NCBI RefSeq assembly: GCF_001613125.1
Contig: NZ_BDBT01000039.1
Location: forward strand, 1 to 37,629
Length of the DNA: 37,629 nt
Source: Nocardia shimofusensis NBRC 100134
GTDB lineage: Bacteria > Actinomycetota > Actinomycetes > Mycobacteriales > Mycobacteriaceae
Direction: 5' to 3'
In this document: positions 6,722 through 14,595 of the stretch, piece after piece
Position numbering within the stretch: the first letter of the stretch is position 1
Layout: the number at the start of each line of letters is the position of its first letter
Notes under the pieces: generated by a model
Seen by the model: only the letters and a program-made list of their open reading frames with translations
Database searches by the model: none
Told to the model about the DNA's origin: nothing
Translations under genes and position numbers: made by a program

Positions 6722-7912
6722 ATGCGTTCGATCAGCGTCGAGGAACGACGAACCCGCCTGTCCGCACGCCACCGCCTCGACGCGGGCGCGCGCACCGCCC
6801 CCGCCGCCGACGATGTCGCCGGAATCGTGCGCTCGCTGGTCGCCCTGCACGCCACCGATCCCGCCACGGTCCACCTCTCGGTCGCCGCCCGCTCCGCGAC
6901 GGTGAAACCCGCCGACATCGAGCGCGCCCTCTACGAGGACCGAACCCTCGTACGACTGCTGGCGATGCGCCGCACCATGTTCGTGGCGCCGGTGGACTTC
7001 CTCGGCGCACTGCGTTCCTCGGTGACCGACGCGCTGGCGGTCAAGCAACGGCGCACCTACTGCAAGTTGATCGAGCAGGCAGGCGTGGTGGACGGCGACG
7101 TGGCGGCGTGGTGGGCCGAGGTGGAACGCGAGACCCACGACGCGCTGCTGTCCCTCGGCGCGGCGACCGGCGCGCAGTTGAGCAAGGCGGTGCCGCGGTT
7201 GCGAACCGCTGTCGACGCCTCGCCGGGGAAGGCGTATTCGCGGCCCACCAATATCACCACGTGGATGCTGGTCGTGCTCGGCGCCGAAGGCAAAATCGTG
7301 CGTGGCAGACCCAAAGGCAGCTGGGCGAGCAGCCAGTACAGCTGGGAGCCGATCGAAACCTGGCTGCCCGACGGCATACCCGATGTGCCGGCCGACGAGG
7401 CCCGGGCGGAAGTGGTGCGCCGCTGGCTGACCGCGTTCGGACCGGCCCCGGTCCCGGACATCAAGTGGTGGACCGGATGGACTGTGGCACATGTTCGTTC
7501 GGCGCTCGCCCGGTTGGACACCGTCGAGGTGGACCTGGACGGTGTCACCGGGGTGGTCCTGGCCGACGACGTCGAACCGGCACCGAGCGTCGAACCGGCG
7601 GCCGCGCTGCTGCCCGCGCTCGACCCCACCCCGATGGCCTGGCAGTCCCGCGAGTGGTTCCTCGGCCCGCACGCGGGCGCGCTGTTCGATCGCAACGGCA
7701 ATATCGGGCCGACCGTCTGGTGGGACGGGCGCATCGTCGGCGGCTGGGCCCAGCGCGGCTCCGGCGAGATCGTGTTCCGCCTGCTCGAGGACGTCGGTGC
7801 CGAAGCCGAAGCGCGGGTCGCCGCCGAGGCGGAGCGCATCGGGGCGTGGTTCGGCGACCTCCGCACCATCCCCCGTTTCCGCACCCCGCTCGAACGCGAA
7901 CTCACCGCCTGA
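6722..7912 (+). CDS. Winged-helix (HTH_42) DNA-binding protein, AlkZ/YcaQ superfamily
   Basis: A 396-residue member of the HTH_42 superfamily, which includes AlkZ and YcaQ, DNA glycosylases that remove bulky or crosslinked bases. Family features are the N-terminal RLSARHRLD...LVALHATDPATVHLSVAAR block, RRTMFVAP (the common MRRTLF-like motif) and a C-terminal domain with WQSREWFLGPH and GPTVWWDGRIVGGWAQR. In true AlkZ the early block carries catalytic QxQ; here the aligned position reads HAT. This is therefore either a variant glycosylase or a non-catalytic homologue. It has no obvious ribosome site and looks leaderless. It is divergent from the alpha/beta hydrolase. Confidence 0.85.
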   Translation: MRSISVEERRTRLSARHRLDAGARTAPAADDVAGIVRSLVALHATDPATVHLSVAARSATVKPADIERALYEDRTLVRLLAMRRTMFVAPVDFLGALRSSVTDALAVKQRRTYCKLIEQAGVVDGDVAAWWAEVERETHDALLSLGAATGAQLSKAVPRLRTAVDASPGKAYSRPTNITTWMLVVLGAEGKIVRGRPKGSWASSQYSWEPIETWLPDGIPDVPADEARAEVVRRWLTAFGPAPVPDIKWWTGWTVAHVRSALARLDTVEVDLDGVTGVVLADDVEPAPSVEPAAALLPALDPTPMAWQSREWFLGPHAGALFDRNGNIGPTVWWDGRIVGGWAQRGSGEIVFRLLEDVGAEAEARVAAEAERIGAWFGDLRTIPRFRTPLERELTA

Positions 7913-8025
7913 TGCCACCGCCCCACGATGCTTGCGTCCCATCGGCATCGGGTCAGCACGTCGTGCGGACCGCTCGAGCCCGATCCGATTCGGCGCTGCG
8001 GGACAAGCTGTTTCGATCGTCGGGC

Positions 8026-8031
8026 TAGATT
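8026..8031 (+). promoter_or_regulatory. -10 element for a leaderless start at 8038
   Basis: TAGATT ends 7 bases before ATG 8038, the same geometry as at 6710-6722. There is no clear ribosome site, so the transcript probably starts at the ATG. Confidence 0.45.
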
Positions 8032-8037
8032 GGCGGG

Positions 8038-8679
8038 ATGGAGATACGGCAGGTGACCGAAGACGACCGGCCCGCACTGCGTGAGCTGTTCACCCGAGCC
8101 GGTGCGGGCTCCCCGACCGACAACCTCTGGGGCGACCCGGAAACCGAGGCCACGGCGTATCTGTATCCGTACCTCGAACACGAGCCGGAGTCGTTGTTCG
8201 TCGCCGTATCCGATGACGGCGAGCTGCTGGGCTACCTGACCGGTTGTGTGAACAGCGCCGCGTTCCCCAGCGAAGAGAAGCGCATCGACCAGGCCATCCG
8301 CAACCCCCGGCTGCTGCTACGCCCGACCGCGGTCGGCTTCTTCGCCAGGGCTGTTGTCGACGCCTTGTCCGCGAAGCTGCGCGGACAGCCCGTGGTGGCC
8401 GACTTCACCGATCCGCGCTGGCCATCGCACCTGCACATCAATGTCGCGCCCGAGGCCAGGGGCACCGGCGCGGCAGGCGCACTGATAGACCGTTTCCTCG
8501 CGCACGCGAAAAGCGCCGGATCACCGGGCTGCCATTTGCAGACCGTCGTCGAGAACCCCAGGGCCGTACGGTTCTTCGAGAAGATGGGCTTCACCCCGCA
8601 CGGCGAGACGCCGCCGATTCCCGGCCCGCGCTTCGAGGGCGCGAAACTGCACCAGCTGACGATGGTGCGCGCGCTGTGA
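8038..8679 (+). CDS. GNAT-family N-acetyltransferase
   Basis: A 213-residue GNAT-fold acyltransferase that would use acetyl-CoA to modify an amine of unknown identity. The acetyl-CoA pyrophosphate loop is seen as VAPEARGTGAAGALIDRFL (about residues 139-157), followed by the usual C-terminal strand-helix NPRAVRFFEKMGFTPHGE. SHLHINV supplies the beta-4 strand. A mid-protein insertion around residues 75-120 lengthens it relative to minimal GNATs. Only 4 bp separate its stop from the nadC stop on the other strand. Substrate cannot be predicted from context. Confidence 0.88.
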   Translation: MEIRQVTEDDRPALRELFTRAGAGSPTDNLWGDPETEATAYLYPYLEHEPESLFVAVSDDGELLGYLTGCVNSAAFPSEEKRIDQAIRNPRLLLRPTAVGFFARAVVDALSAKLRGQPVVADFTDPRWPSHLHINVAPEARGTGAAGALIDRFLAHAKSAGSPGCHLQTVVENPRAVRFFEKMGFTPHGETPPIPGPRFEGAKLHQLTMVRAL

Positions 8680-8683
8680 CCCC

Positions 8684-9544
8684 TTACATGTCCAGACCGA
8701 GGTCGAGCACGCCGACCGAGTGGGTGAGCGCGCCGACCGCGAGGTAGTCGACGCCGGTGCGGGCGTAATCGGCGGCCACGTCCAGGGTCAGCCCGCCGGA
8801 GGACTCCAGCTTCGTCCGCGGGGCGACGGCATTGCGGCGCTGCACCGCGGCCTGAGTCTGCCACAGCGGGAAGTTGTCCAGCAGAACCAGTTCCACGTCC
8901 TCGGCGAGCACCGCGTCGAGTTGTTCGAGGCTGTCCACCTCGACCTCGCAGGCGATGTCGGGGGCGAGTTCGCGCACCGCCCGCAGCGCCGCGACCACCG
9001 AGCCTGCGGCGACCACGTGGTTGTCCTTGATCAGCGCGGCGTCGCCGAGGCCCATCCGGTGGTTGACGCCGCCGCCGACGCGCACCGCGTATTTCTGTAG
9101 CGCGCGCAGGCCGGGCAGTGTCTTGCGGCTGTCGCGGATCGCGCACCCGGTGCCCTCGACCGCGTCCACCCAGGCGGCGGTGGCGGTGGCGATGCCCGAG
9201 AGGTGGCAGATCAGGTTCAGCATGGTGCGTTCGGCGGTCAGCAGGCCGCGGGTGGGCGCGACCACGCCGAGCACCGACTGCCCCGGCTCGACCCTGGTGC
9301 CGTCCGGCACGCGGTCGGTGATCTCGTAGGCGCCCGCGCCGATGACCTCGTCGAGCACCAGCAGACCGATGTCGATGCCGGCGACCGTGCCCGGCCGGCG
9401 GGAGACCACCGAAGCCTTGCTGGTGGCGTCGGCGGGGACGGTGGCGTTGGTGGTGACATCCGGTCCGTAGCGCAGGTCCTCGTCGAGCGCGGTGCGGATG
9501 AGGGTCAGCACGGCGTCGCGGTCCAGAGCGGCGTCCAGGGCCAT
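8684..9544 (-). CDS. nadC: Nicotinate-nucleotide diphosphorylase (carboxylating), quinolinate phosphoribosyltransferase
   Basis: Last step of the de novo pathway in this operon: quinolinate plus PRPP gives nicotinate mononucleotide, CO2 and PPi. The 286 residues contain the family motifs DSRKTLPGLRALQKYAVRVGGG, NHRMGLGDAALIKDNH (active-site Lys/His), EVEVDSLEQL, VLLDNF and SSGGL. ATG 9544 has AGGAG 7 bases upstream (9552-9556 on this strand). A GTG at 9583 that overlaps the nadB stop as GTGA would add 13 residues and is the alternative start. It lies downstream of nadB and is surely co-transcribed with nadA and nadB. Confidence 0.96.
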   Translation of the reverse strand: MALDAALDRDAVLTLIRTALDEDLRYGPDVTTNATVPADATSKASVVSRRPGTVAGIDIGLLVLDEVIGAGAYEITDRVPDGTRVEPGQSVLGVVAPTRGLLTAERTMLNLICHLSGIATATAAWVDAVEGTGCAIRDSRKTLPGLRALQKYAVRVGGGVNHRMGLGDAALIKDNHVVAAGSVVAALRAVRELAPDIACEVEVDSLEQLDAVLAEDVELVLLDNFPLWQTQAAVQRRNAVAPRTKLESSGGLTLDVAADYARTGVDYLAVGALTHSVGVLDLGLDM

Positions 9545-9579
9545 GGGGGCACTCCTGTTCTCGTGGTCGTCGGGCGGCC

Positions 9580-11409
9580 TCACGGGACGGCCGCGAGTTC
9601 GGGGCCGTCGGGATCACCGGCCGGCGGGTCGGGAAGGCGCAGACCGGAAAGGGCGGGGCGATCGGGAAAGCCGGACAGATCGGGACGGCCTGACAGATCG
9701 GGAAAACCGGACAGATCGGGACGGCTGGGCAGATCGGGACGGCTGGGCAGATCGGGACGGCTGGGCAGATCGGGACGGCTGGGCAGGTGGAGCGAGTCCA
9801 GCAGGTCGGGGTGTCCGTCGGGATCGAGGCGGATCGCGGTGGGGCGGCGCAGTTCCGGGTCCGTTGCCGGGTAATCGGTGCGGGTGTGGCAGCCCCGGCT
9901 CTCGGTGCGCGCGGCGGCGGCCAGCAGCAACACCCGCGCGGTCAGGGTGAGCGCACCGTCTTCCAGTTCGGCGATCCGCCGGTCGGCCGATTCCGCCGCG
10001 GCCACGGGCGGTTCGCCTGCCGCGGCCGACCTGGTGCGGGAGTAGCGGGAGGACAGGTCACGCAGCACGGCGGTCTCCAGTCGCCTGCTCGCCTCGGCCA
10101 GCCCGTCGCCGTCGCGGACGACCGCGGCATGGGTGGTCATGATCTGCTGGAGGGCGGCGCGCGGCACCCGTGGCATGGCGCGGGTGTGGATCTCGGTCAC
10201 CTCGGCGGGGACCTCGCGGCGTTCGGCGACGGCCGCGCCCACCCGTTCACCGACGACCAGACCTTCCAGCAGACTGTTGGAGGCCAGGCGATTCGCCCCG
10301 TGCAGTCCGGTCCGCGCGACCTCGCCCGCCGCGTACAGCCCCGGCACCCCGGTGCGTCCGTGCGGGTCGGTGACCACACCGCCGCACTGGTAGTGCGCGG
10401 CGGGCGCGACCGGGATCAGATCGGCGCGCGGGTCGATCCCGGCCGCAGAACACGATGCGGTGATGGTCGGGAACCGGTCGGTGAATCCGTCGATGGCACG
10501 CGCGTCGAGATACACGTGGTCGGTCCCGAGATCGCGCATCCGGGCCGCGATCGCCTTGGACACCACGTCACGCGGAGCCAGATCGCCGCGCGGATGCACC
10601 CCCGCGGTCACCGACCGGCCCGTGCCGTCGACCAGCACCGCCCCCTCGCCGCGCACCGCCTCGCTGATCAGCGGGCGACGGCCGATGCCGCCGGGGGTGT
10701 GCAGCACGGTCGGATGGAACTGCACGAATTCCAGATCCGCGACCGCCGCGCCCGCCCACAGCGCCAGCGCGACACCGTCGGCCGTCGCGCCGGGCGGATT
10801 GGTGCTCAGCGCGTAGAGCTGCCCCAATCCCCCGGTGGCCAGCAGCACGGCCGGGGTGTGCACGACGCCGAACCCCGCGTCCGACACCGCGATCACACCC
10901 TGCACGCCGTGCGGCCCGGTGACCACCTCGCACGCGGCCGCGCCGAAGAGCACCGGCAGCCCGGCCGCGTTCAGCGCCCGCTGCACCTCCGCGCCGGTGG
11001 CGTCGCCGCCGGCGTGGATGATGCGCCGGGTGCTGTGCCCGCCTTCGCGGGTACGGGAGATCTGCCCGTCGCGGCCCAGGTCGAACACCGCGCCCAGATC
11101 GGTCAGCGCCTCGACCGCGGCCTGTCCGCCCTCGACGATGGAGCGCACGGCCGCCTCGTCACAGAGCCCGCCACCGGCGTCCACCGTGTCGCGGACGTGC
11201 GATTCCACCGAGTCGCCGTGCGGGGCGACCACCGCGATACCGCCCTGCGCGTACTGCGTGGAGGTGTCGGTGGGGCCGCCTTTGCTCAGTGCCAGCACCC
11301 GCAGTCCGCGCAGCGAGGCGGTGCGTGCCGCCGTCAGTCCCGCCACGCCGCCGCCGATCACCACCAGGTCGGCCGTGGCCTCCCATTCGATCGTCGCCGG
11401 AGCCGTCAT
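9580..11409 (-). CDS. nadB: L-aspartate oxidase with an unusual repeat tail
   Basis: Flavoenzyme that oxidises L-aspartate to iminoaspartate for NadA. The N-terminus has the FAD fold ADLVVIGGGVAGLTAARTA, and the succinate-dehydrogenase/fumarate-reductase-like family motifs include SKGGPTDTSTQYAQGGIAV, EGGHSTRRIIHAGGDATG, LEFVQFHPT, HYQCGGV and GLYAAGEVARTGLHGANRLASNSLLEGLV. At 609 residues it is longer than the roughly 530-540 usual for the family. The surplus is a C-terminal tail from about residue 540 made of PSRPDL/SGFPDL hexapeptides. ATG 11409 follows a short gap after nadA. Confidence 0.96.
   Translation of the reverse strand: MTAPATIEWEATADLVVIGGGVAGLTAARTASLRGLRVLALSKGGPTDTSTQYAQGGIAVVAPHGDSVESHVRDTVDAGGGLCDEAAVRSIVEGGQAAVEALTDLGAVFDLGRDGQISRTREGGHSTRRIIHAGGDATGAEVQRALNAAGLPVLFGAAACEVVTGPHGVQGVIAVSDAGFGVVHTPAVLLATGGLGQLYALSTNPPGATADGVALALWAGAAVADLEFVQFHPTVLHTPGGIGRRPLISEAVRGEGAVLVDGTGRSVTAGVHPRGDLAPRDVVSKAIAARMRDLGTDHVYLDARAIDGFTDRFPTITASCSAAGIDPRADLIPVAPAAHYQCGGVVTDPHGRTGVPGLYAAGEVARTGLHGANRLASNSLLEGLVVGERVGAAVAERREVPAEVTEIHTRAMPRVPRAALQQIMTTHAAVVRDGDGLAEASRRLETAVLRDLSSRYSRTRSAAAGEPPVAAAESADRRIAELEDGALTLTARVLLLAAAARTESRGCHTRTDYPATDPELRRPTAIRLDPDGHPDLLDSLHLPSRPDLPSRPDLPSRPDLPSRPDLSGFPDLSGRPDLSGFPDRPALSGLRLPDPPAGDPDGPELAAVP
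9649..9789 (-). repeat. 18-bp tandem repeat encoding the NadB C-terminal tail
   Basis: About seven to eight 18-bp units run head to tail (clear unit starts at 9667, 9685, 9703, 9721, 9739, 9757 and 9775). Three are identical and the rest differ at a few bases. On the coding strand they give PSRPDL four times and SG(F/R)PDL three times. The array begins just where canonical NadB should end. Confidence 0.92.
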
Positions 11410-11448
11410 GTTCTCGCGCCTTTCGCTCCGAGCGCCGTCAGCGACGGT

Positions 11449-12492
11449 TCACTCACCGCCGCCGGGATTGCCGATTTCGATCATCCGCTGCACCGAATTG
11501 CGGCCCAGCGCGGCGGTCTCGGGATCGACGTGCACTTCGTCGGCGCCTTCGACCAGGCACCGCAGCAGCGCGGCCGGGGTGATCATCTTCATGTACGGGC
11601 ACGACGCCCGATCGTTGACCGCCTGGAAGTCGATGCCGGGGGCGGCTTTGCGCAGCTGGTGCAGCATGCCGACCTCGGTGGCGACGAGCACCTGGCTCGA
11701 CTTGGCCGTCTTGGCGGCGTCGATCATGCCGCCGGTGGACAGGATGTGCACCCGGTCCGCGGGGAACGAGCCCTCGCCCGCCAGATACAGCGCCGAGGTG
11801 GCGCAGCCGCACTCGGGGTGCACGAACAGCTCGGCGTCGGGGTGGGTGCGCGCCTGCTCGGTGAGCTCCTCGCCGTTGATGCCCGCGTGCACGTGGCACT
11901 CGCCGGCCCAGATGTGCATGTTCTGCCGGCCGGTGACCCGCTTGACGTGCGCGCCGAGGAACTGGTCGGGCAGGAACAGCACTTCGCGCTCGGGATCGAT
12001 GGAGGCGACCACGTCGACCGCGTTGGACGAGGTGCAGCAGATGTCGGTGAGCGCCTTGACCTCGGCGGTGGTGTTCACATACGACACCACGACCGCGTTC
12101 GGGAACTCCGCCTTCCACGCCTGCAGCTCGTCGGCGGTGATCGAATCGGCCAGCGAGCATCCGGCCCGCTGATCGGGGATCAGCACCGTCTTCTCCGGGC
12201 TCAGGATCTTCGCGGTCTCGGCCATGAAGTGCACGCCGCAGAACACGATGGTGTCCTCGGGAGCTTCGGCCGCGATCCGCGAGAGCGCCAGCGAGTCACC
12301 GACGTGATCGGCGATGTCCTGGATCTCGGGCAGCTGATAGTTGTGCGCCAGAATGGTCGCGTTGCGCTCACGGGCCAGGCGCTTGATCTCCTCGGCCCAT
12401 TCGGGCGTCGCCGCCACACCGGTGTACCCGGTCGGCCCGTCGACCACCTGTTCCATCAGCGCAGGCGCGGGCTGCACACCTGTTGTCGCCAT
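11449..12492 (-). CDS. nadA: Quinolinate synthase (4Fe-4S)
   Basis: Condenses iminoaspartate with dihydroxyacetone phosphate to quinolinate, using a three-cysteine [4Fe-4S] cluster. The likely ligands are Cys112 (AGCSLAD), Cys228 (HPECGCA) and Cys298 (RASCPYMK). ILAHNYQLPEIQDIADHVGDSLALS and VFCGVHFMAETAKILSP are typical of the family. ATG 12492 (MATTGVQPAP) is chosen because a GGAAGGGAG ribosome site sits 5 bases upstream; a longer reading to 12606 would run into the operator. It is the first gene of nadABC, 97 bp from the divergent regulator. Confidence 0.96.
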   Translation of the reverse strand: MATTGVQPAPALMEQVVDGPTGYTGVAATPEWAEEIKRLARERNATILAHNYQLPEIQDIADHVGDSLALSRIAAEAPEDTIVFCGVHFMAETAKILSPEKTVLIPDQRAGCSLADSITADELQAWKAEFPNAVVVSYVNTTAEVKALTDICCTSSNAVDVVASIDPEREVLFLPDQFLGAHVKRVTGRQNMHIWAGECHVHAGINGEELTEQARTHPDAELFVHPECGCATSALYLAGEGSFPADRVHILSTGGMIDAAKTAKSSQVLVATEVGMLHQLRKAAPGIDFQAVNDRASCPYMKMITPAALLRCLVEGADEVHVDPETAALGRNSVQRMIEIGNPGGGE

Positions 12493-12566
12493 GACGGCTC
12501 CCTTCCTCGTGCGGCCGCCGACGCCCGTATCCGTGTCACGCGACGCTGCGATTCGCACCAAACCAG

Positions 12567-12589
12567 GTTTTCGACTTACAATCGAAAAC
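12567..12589. promoter_or_regulatory. NrtR-type palindromic operator overlapping the nrtR -10
   Basis: A perfect inverted repeat, GTTTTCGA (12567-12574) and TCGAAAAC (12582-12589), has a 7-bp spacer. The last operator base touches the GTG start at 12590. The hexamer TACAAT (12577-12582) lies in its centre and is placed to start a leaderless transcript at the GTG. Its position between nadA and a Nudix-type regulator makes it the likely binding site. Confidence 0.8.
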
Positions 12590-13348
12590 GTGCCCCATAG
12601 TAACACTGTTCACGAAACACTCACCGCGGTGTTCCAGGTTCGCCGCTTCGCCGACGGGAAATCCGCAGGTGGGCGCCATGTGATCGGCGCTACCGGGGCG
12701 CAGCGGAGTGCGAACGGCGGTCGTCGCCCCGAACTGGCCGTCCTGTTGTGGGAGCGTGCGCTCGATCCCCAGAAGGGCACCTGGTCGCTGCCCGGCGGTC
12801 GCCTGCGCGACGACGAAGACCTCGACACCTCCGCGGGCCGCCAGCTCGCGGAGAAAGTGGACGTGCGCGAGCTGGCCCACCTCGAGCAGTTGTCGGTCTT
12901 CAGCGACCCGGATCGCGTCCCCGGCCCGCGCCGCATCGCCTCGGCCTATCTCGGCCTGGTCCCGCTGACCGCCGAACCGGAACTGCCCGACGACACCGCC
13001 TGGCATCCGGTTTCCGCACTCCCCCGCATGTCCTTCGACCACGGCACCGTCGTCGAGCACGCCCGTACCCGGCTGGCCGCCAAACTCTCCTACACCAACA
13101 TCGCCTTCGCCCTCGCCCCGGCCACCTTCACCATGTCGGTTCTCCGCGAAATCTATTGCGCTGCACTGGGATACGACGTGGACACCACCAACCTCCAGCG
13201 CGTGCTCAACCGCCGCAAGGTCATCGTCCCCACCGGCGACACCGCCGCACCGGGACGCGCGGGGGGCCGTCCCGCCGCCGTCCATCGTTTCACCGACTCC
13301 GGTTTGCGCGTCACCGACGAATTCGCCGCGCTGCGCCCGCGCGTCTGA
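12590..13348 (+). CDS. nrtR: NrtR/NdnR-type Nudix-related transcriptional regulator of NAD synthesis
   Basis: A 252-residue protein with an N-terminal Nudix-like domain (ELAVLLWERALDPQKGTWSLPGGRLRDDEDLDTSAGRQLAEKVDV) and a C-terminal winged helix (TFTMSVLREIYCAALGYDVDTTNLQRVLNRRKVI...GRPAAVHRFT). The Nudix box is degenerate compared with the GX5EX7REUXEEXGU hydrolase consensus, as expected for regulators that sense NAD metabolites such as ADP-ribose instead of hydrolysing them. Family members repress nadABC in Corynebacterium and Mycobacterium. The start GTG 12590 has no ribosome site but a well-placed -10, suggesting leaderless translation. Divergent from nadA with the operator between, so it likely represses both directions. 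Confidence 0.9.
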   Translation: MPHSNTVHETLTAVFQVRRFADGKSAGGRHVIGATGAQRSANGGRRPELAVLLWERALDPQKGTWSLPGGRLRDDEDLDTSAGRQLAEKVDVRELAHLEQLSVFSDPDRVPGPRRIASAYLGLVPLTAEPELPDDTAWHPVSALPRMSFDHGTVVEHARTRLAAKLSYTNIAFALAPATFTMSVLREIYCAALGYDVDTTNLQRVLNRRKVIVPTGDTAAPGRAGGRPAAVHRFTDSGLRVTDEFAALRPRV

Positions 13349-13349
13349 T

Positions 13350-13442
13350 GATCACACCGGACGGCGGGCCCGCGTCCGCTCGCATCGACGTCCCCGCGAC
13401 GCGAGCATCCGCCGGGTCGCGGGTGCTATCCGTCGTGTGATC
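13350..13442. terminator. Long imperfect inverted repeat between converging genes
   Basis: Outer arms 13350-13364 and 13430-13442 pair as GATCACAC...GACGG against CCGTCGTGTGATC, with a 2-base bulge. GC-rich complementary segments lie inside. The structure starts right after the nrtR stop and covers the last codons of the small leftward ORF, so it may end transcription in both directions. It has no U-tract. Confidence 0.4.
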
Positions 13443-13602
13443 GATCGCGGTGCTTGTCGGTCCTGCGGTATCGCCGCTTGCTCGGAATCGGCTGCGCCGC
13501 ACCGGATCGCCGTAGCTCGTGCCGACGCCGCCAGGCCACCAGATCGGGGCGCTCCACGGTCCGCGCGACGGTCGCATCGTCGCCCGCTCGAAGTCCACTC
13601 AT
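13426..13602 (-). CDS. Small basic hypothetical protein (58 aa)
   Basis: I do not recognise this protein. The ORF starts MSGLRAGDDATVARTVERPDL and becomes strongly basic (WRRRHELRRS, SKRRYRRTDKHRDRSHD), with no membrane segment or cysteine. Support for its being real: purine-rich GAGGGGG lies about 8 bases before ATG 13602, a TAACCT -10 candidate (13625-13630) stands 22 bases upstream, and GC at codon third positions is about 75 per cent. It fills the space between the DUF2567 gene and nrtR where mycobacteria carry an unrelated lipase gene. Confidence 0.4.
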   Translation of the reverse strand: MSGLRAGDDATVARTVERPDLVAWRRRHELRRSGAAQPIPSKRRYRRTDKHRDRSHDG

Positions 13603-13684
13603 GTCCTCACCCCCTCGGAGGGCGAGGTTAGGCGAGGGGCGGGCAGCCTCGCGACCGAATTTCCCGCTCGGAGCCGGCGACCGG

Positions 13685-14368
13685 TCAGCGAGCCCGATCG
13701 GCCTCCGGCCGTGACGTCGCACCGGCACCCGGCTGCGGATACAGCAGATGCCGATGGTGACCCCGGACCGCACCGGGCGAGTCGAACGCGGGAACCGCAC
13801 TCCACTGCGGCGTCGGCACGCTGTGCCCGAAGGCGCTGAGGTAGCCGGTGCCGAGGTCGTCGGAGGTACTCAACGCCGCGAAGAACAGCACGACCAGCGA
13901 GGCGATCAGCGGTTGCACGAGCAGCGCCAGACCGGTCCCCACCCCCGTGGACAACGTGACGACGGTCCCGACCGCCGGATCGTCGGCACGCGGATGCAGC
14001 AGATCGGCCACCGTCTCACCGCTGCGGGCCATCGCGTACGCCCCGACGAGCGAGCCCGACAACAGCCCGAGCTGCAACAACGGCCCACGCACCGGACGCA
14101 GCAGCCGCCAGACGGCGACCGCGGCGACCAAGCCGGTGACCGCACCGAAGCAGACGAAGATCGCCACCGCGTCGAACTGGTGCAGGCTCTCCCCGAGCAG
14201 CGCCGACCCGCGGTCGGGCTGGGTGACCACCAACTGCTGGGTCGGCGACACCAGGCCCCACAGGGCGCCCACCACCAGGCTGACCGCGACCACGGCAGCG
14301 GCCACCAGCAGACCTGCCGCGACTTCCCTGCGCACCCCGGGCTCGCGAATCCCGCCGCCCGCCACCAT
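13685..14368 (-). CDS. DUF2567-like integral membrane protein (Rv1591 type)
   Basis: A 227-residue membrane protein with four clear hydrophobic segments (about residues 12-35, 60-85, 93-112 and 140-165) and a hydrophilic C-terminus. Function is unknown. ATG 14368 shares one base with the bsaP stop (TGATG), so the two are translationally coupled; longer readings would overlap bsaP. Position downstream of bioB and bsaP reproduces the mycobacterial order Rv1589-Rv1590-Rv1591, and I assign the family on that synteny plus topology. A biotin-related or unrelated housekeeping role is equally open. Confidence 0.8.
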   Translation of the reverse strand: MVAGGGIREPGVRREVAAGLLVAAAVVAVSLVVGALWGLVSPTQQLVVTQPDRGSALLGESLHQFDAVAIFVCFGAVTGLVAAVAVWRLLRPVRGPLLQLGLLSGSLVGAYAMARSGETVADLLHPRADDPAVGTVVTLSTGVGTGLALLVQPLIASLVVLFFAALSTSDDLGTGYLSAFGHSVPTPQWSAVPAFDSPGAVRGHHRHLLYPQPGAGATSRPEADRAR

Positions 14369-14595
14369 CAGCGGTGTTCCAGCCGCTTCGAATCGAGTAC
14401 GCCGTGCCGCGAGCACTTCGCCCACCAGCCGTCCGGGCTCACCTGCACGATCATCCGCCTGCCGCACTCCTCGCAGAAGCGCGGCGGCTCCAGACCGAGG
14501 GCGGCCGCGGCGGGCACGGCGTCGTCGACACCGGGCACGATCCGTTTGCCGGTGAACGGGTTGTAGCGCTCGTCCATGTCCACGACATTACTCAT
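14368..14595 (-). CDS. bsaP: Biotin synthase auxiliary protein (BsaP-like)
   Basis: A 75-residue protein, orthologous by sequence style and place to mycobacterial Rv1590. That protein is reported to be needed for biotin synthase to convert dethiobiotin to biotin. Visible features are YNPFTGKRI near the N-terminus, then FCEECGRRM...WWAKCSRHGVLD with Cys41, Cys44 and Cys61, a plausible metal or Fe-S site. ATG 14595 has AGGGG 6 bases upstream; M7 is an alternative. It lies 55 bp after bioB and overlaps the next gene by one base. A 12-codon ORF overlaps its start. Confidence 0.88.
   Translation of the reverse strand: MSNVVDMDERYNPFTGKRIVPGVDDAVPAAAALGLEPPRFCEECGRRMIVQVSPDGWWAKCSRHGVLDSKRLEHR

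Noticed and set aside
6251..8077. 608-codon minus-strand frame spanning the hydrolase promoter and the HTH_42 gene
   Set aside because: It crosses a promoter region and is antisense to a well-supported gene; sequence is shadow-like.
9787..12600. Very long open frame (937 codons) on the plus strand opposite nadB and nadA
   Set aside because: It lies wholly antisense to two clear enzymes, has low-complexity Arg/Gly/His-rich sequence and no domain signal. Such shadows are common in high-GC DNA.
13311..13598. 95-codon minus-strand ORF overlapping the nrtR end
   Set aside because: It overlaps nrtR and the better-supported 58-codon ORF and has weak initiation signals.
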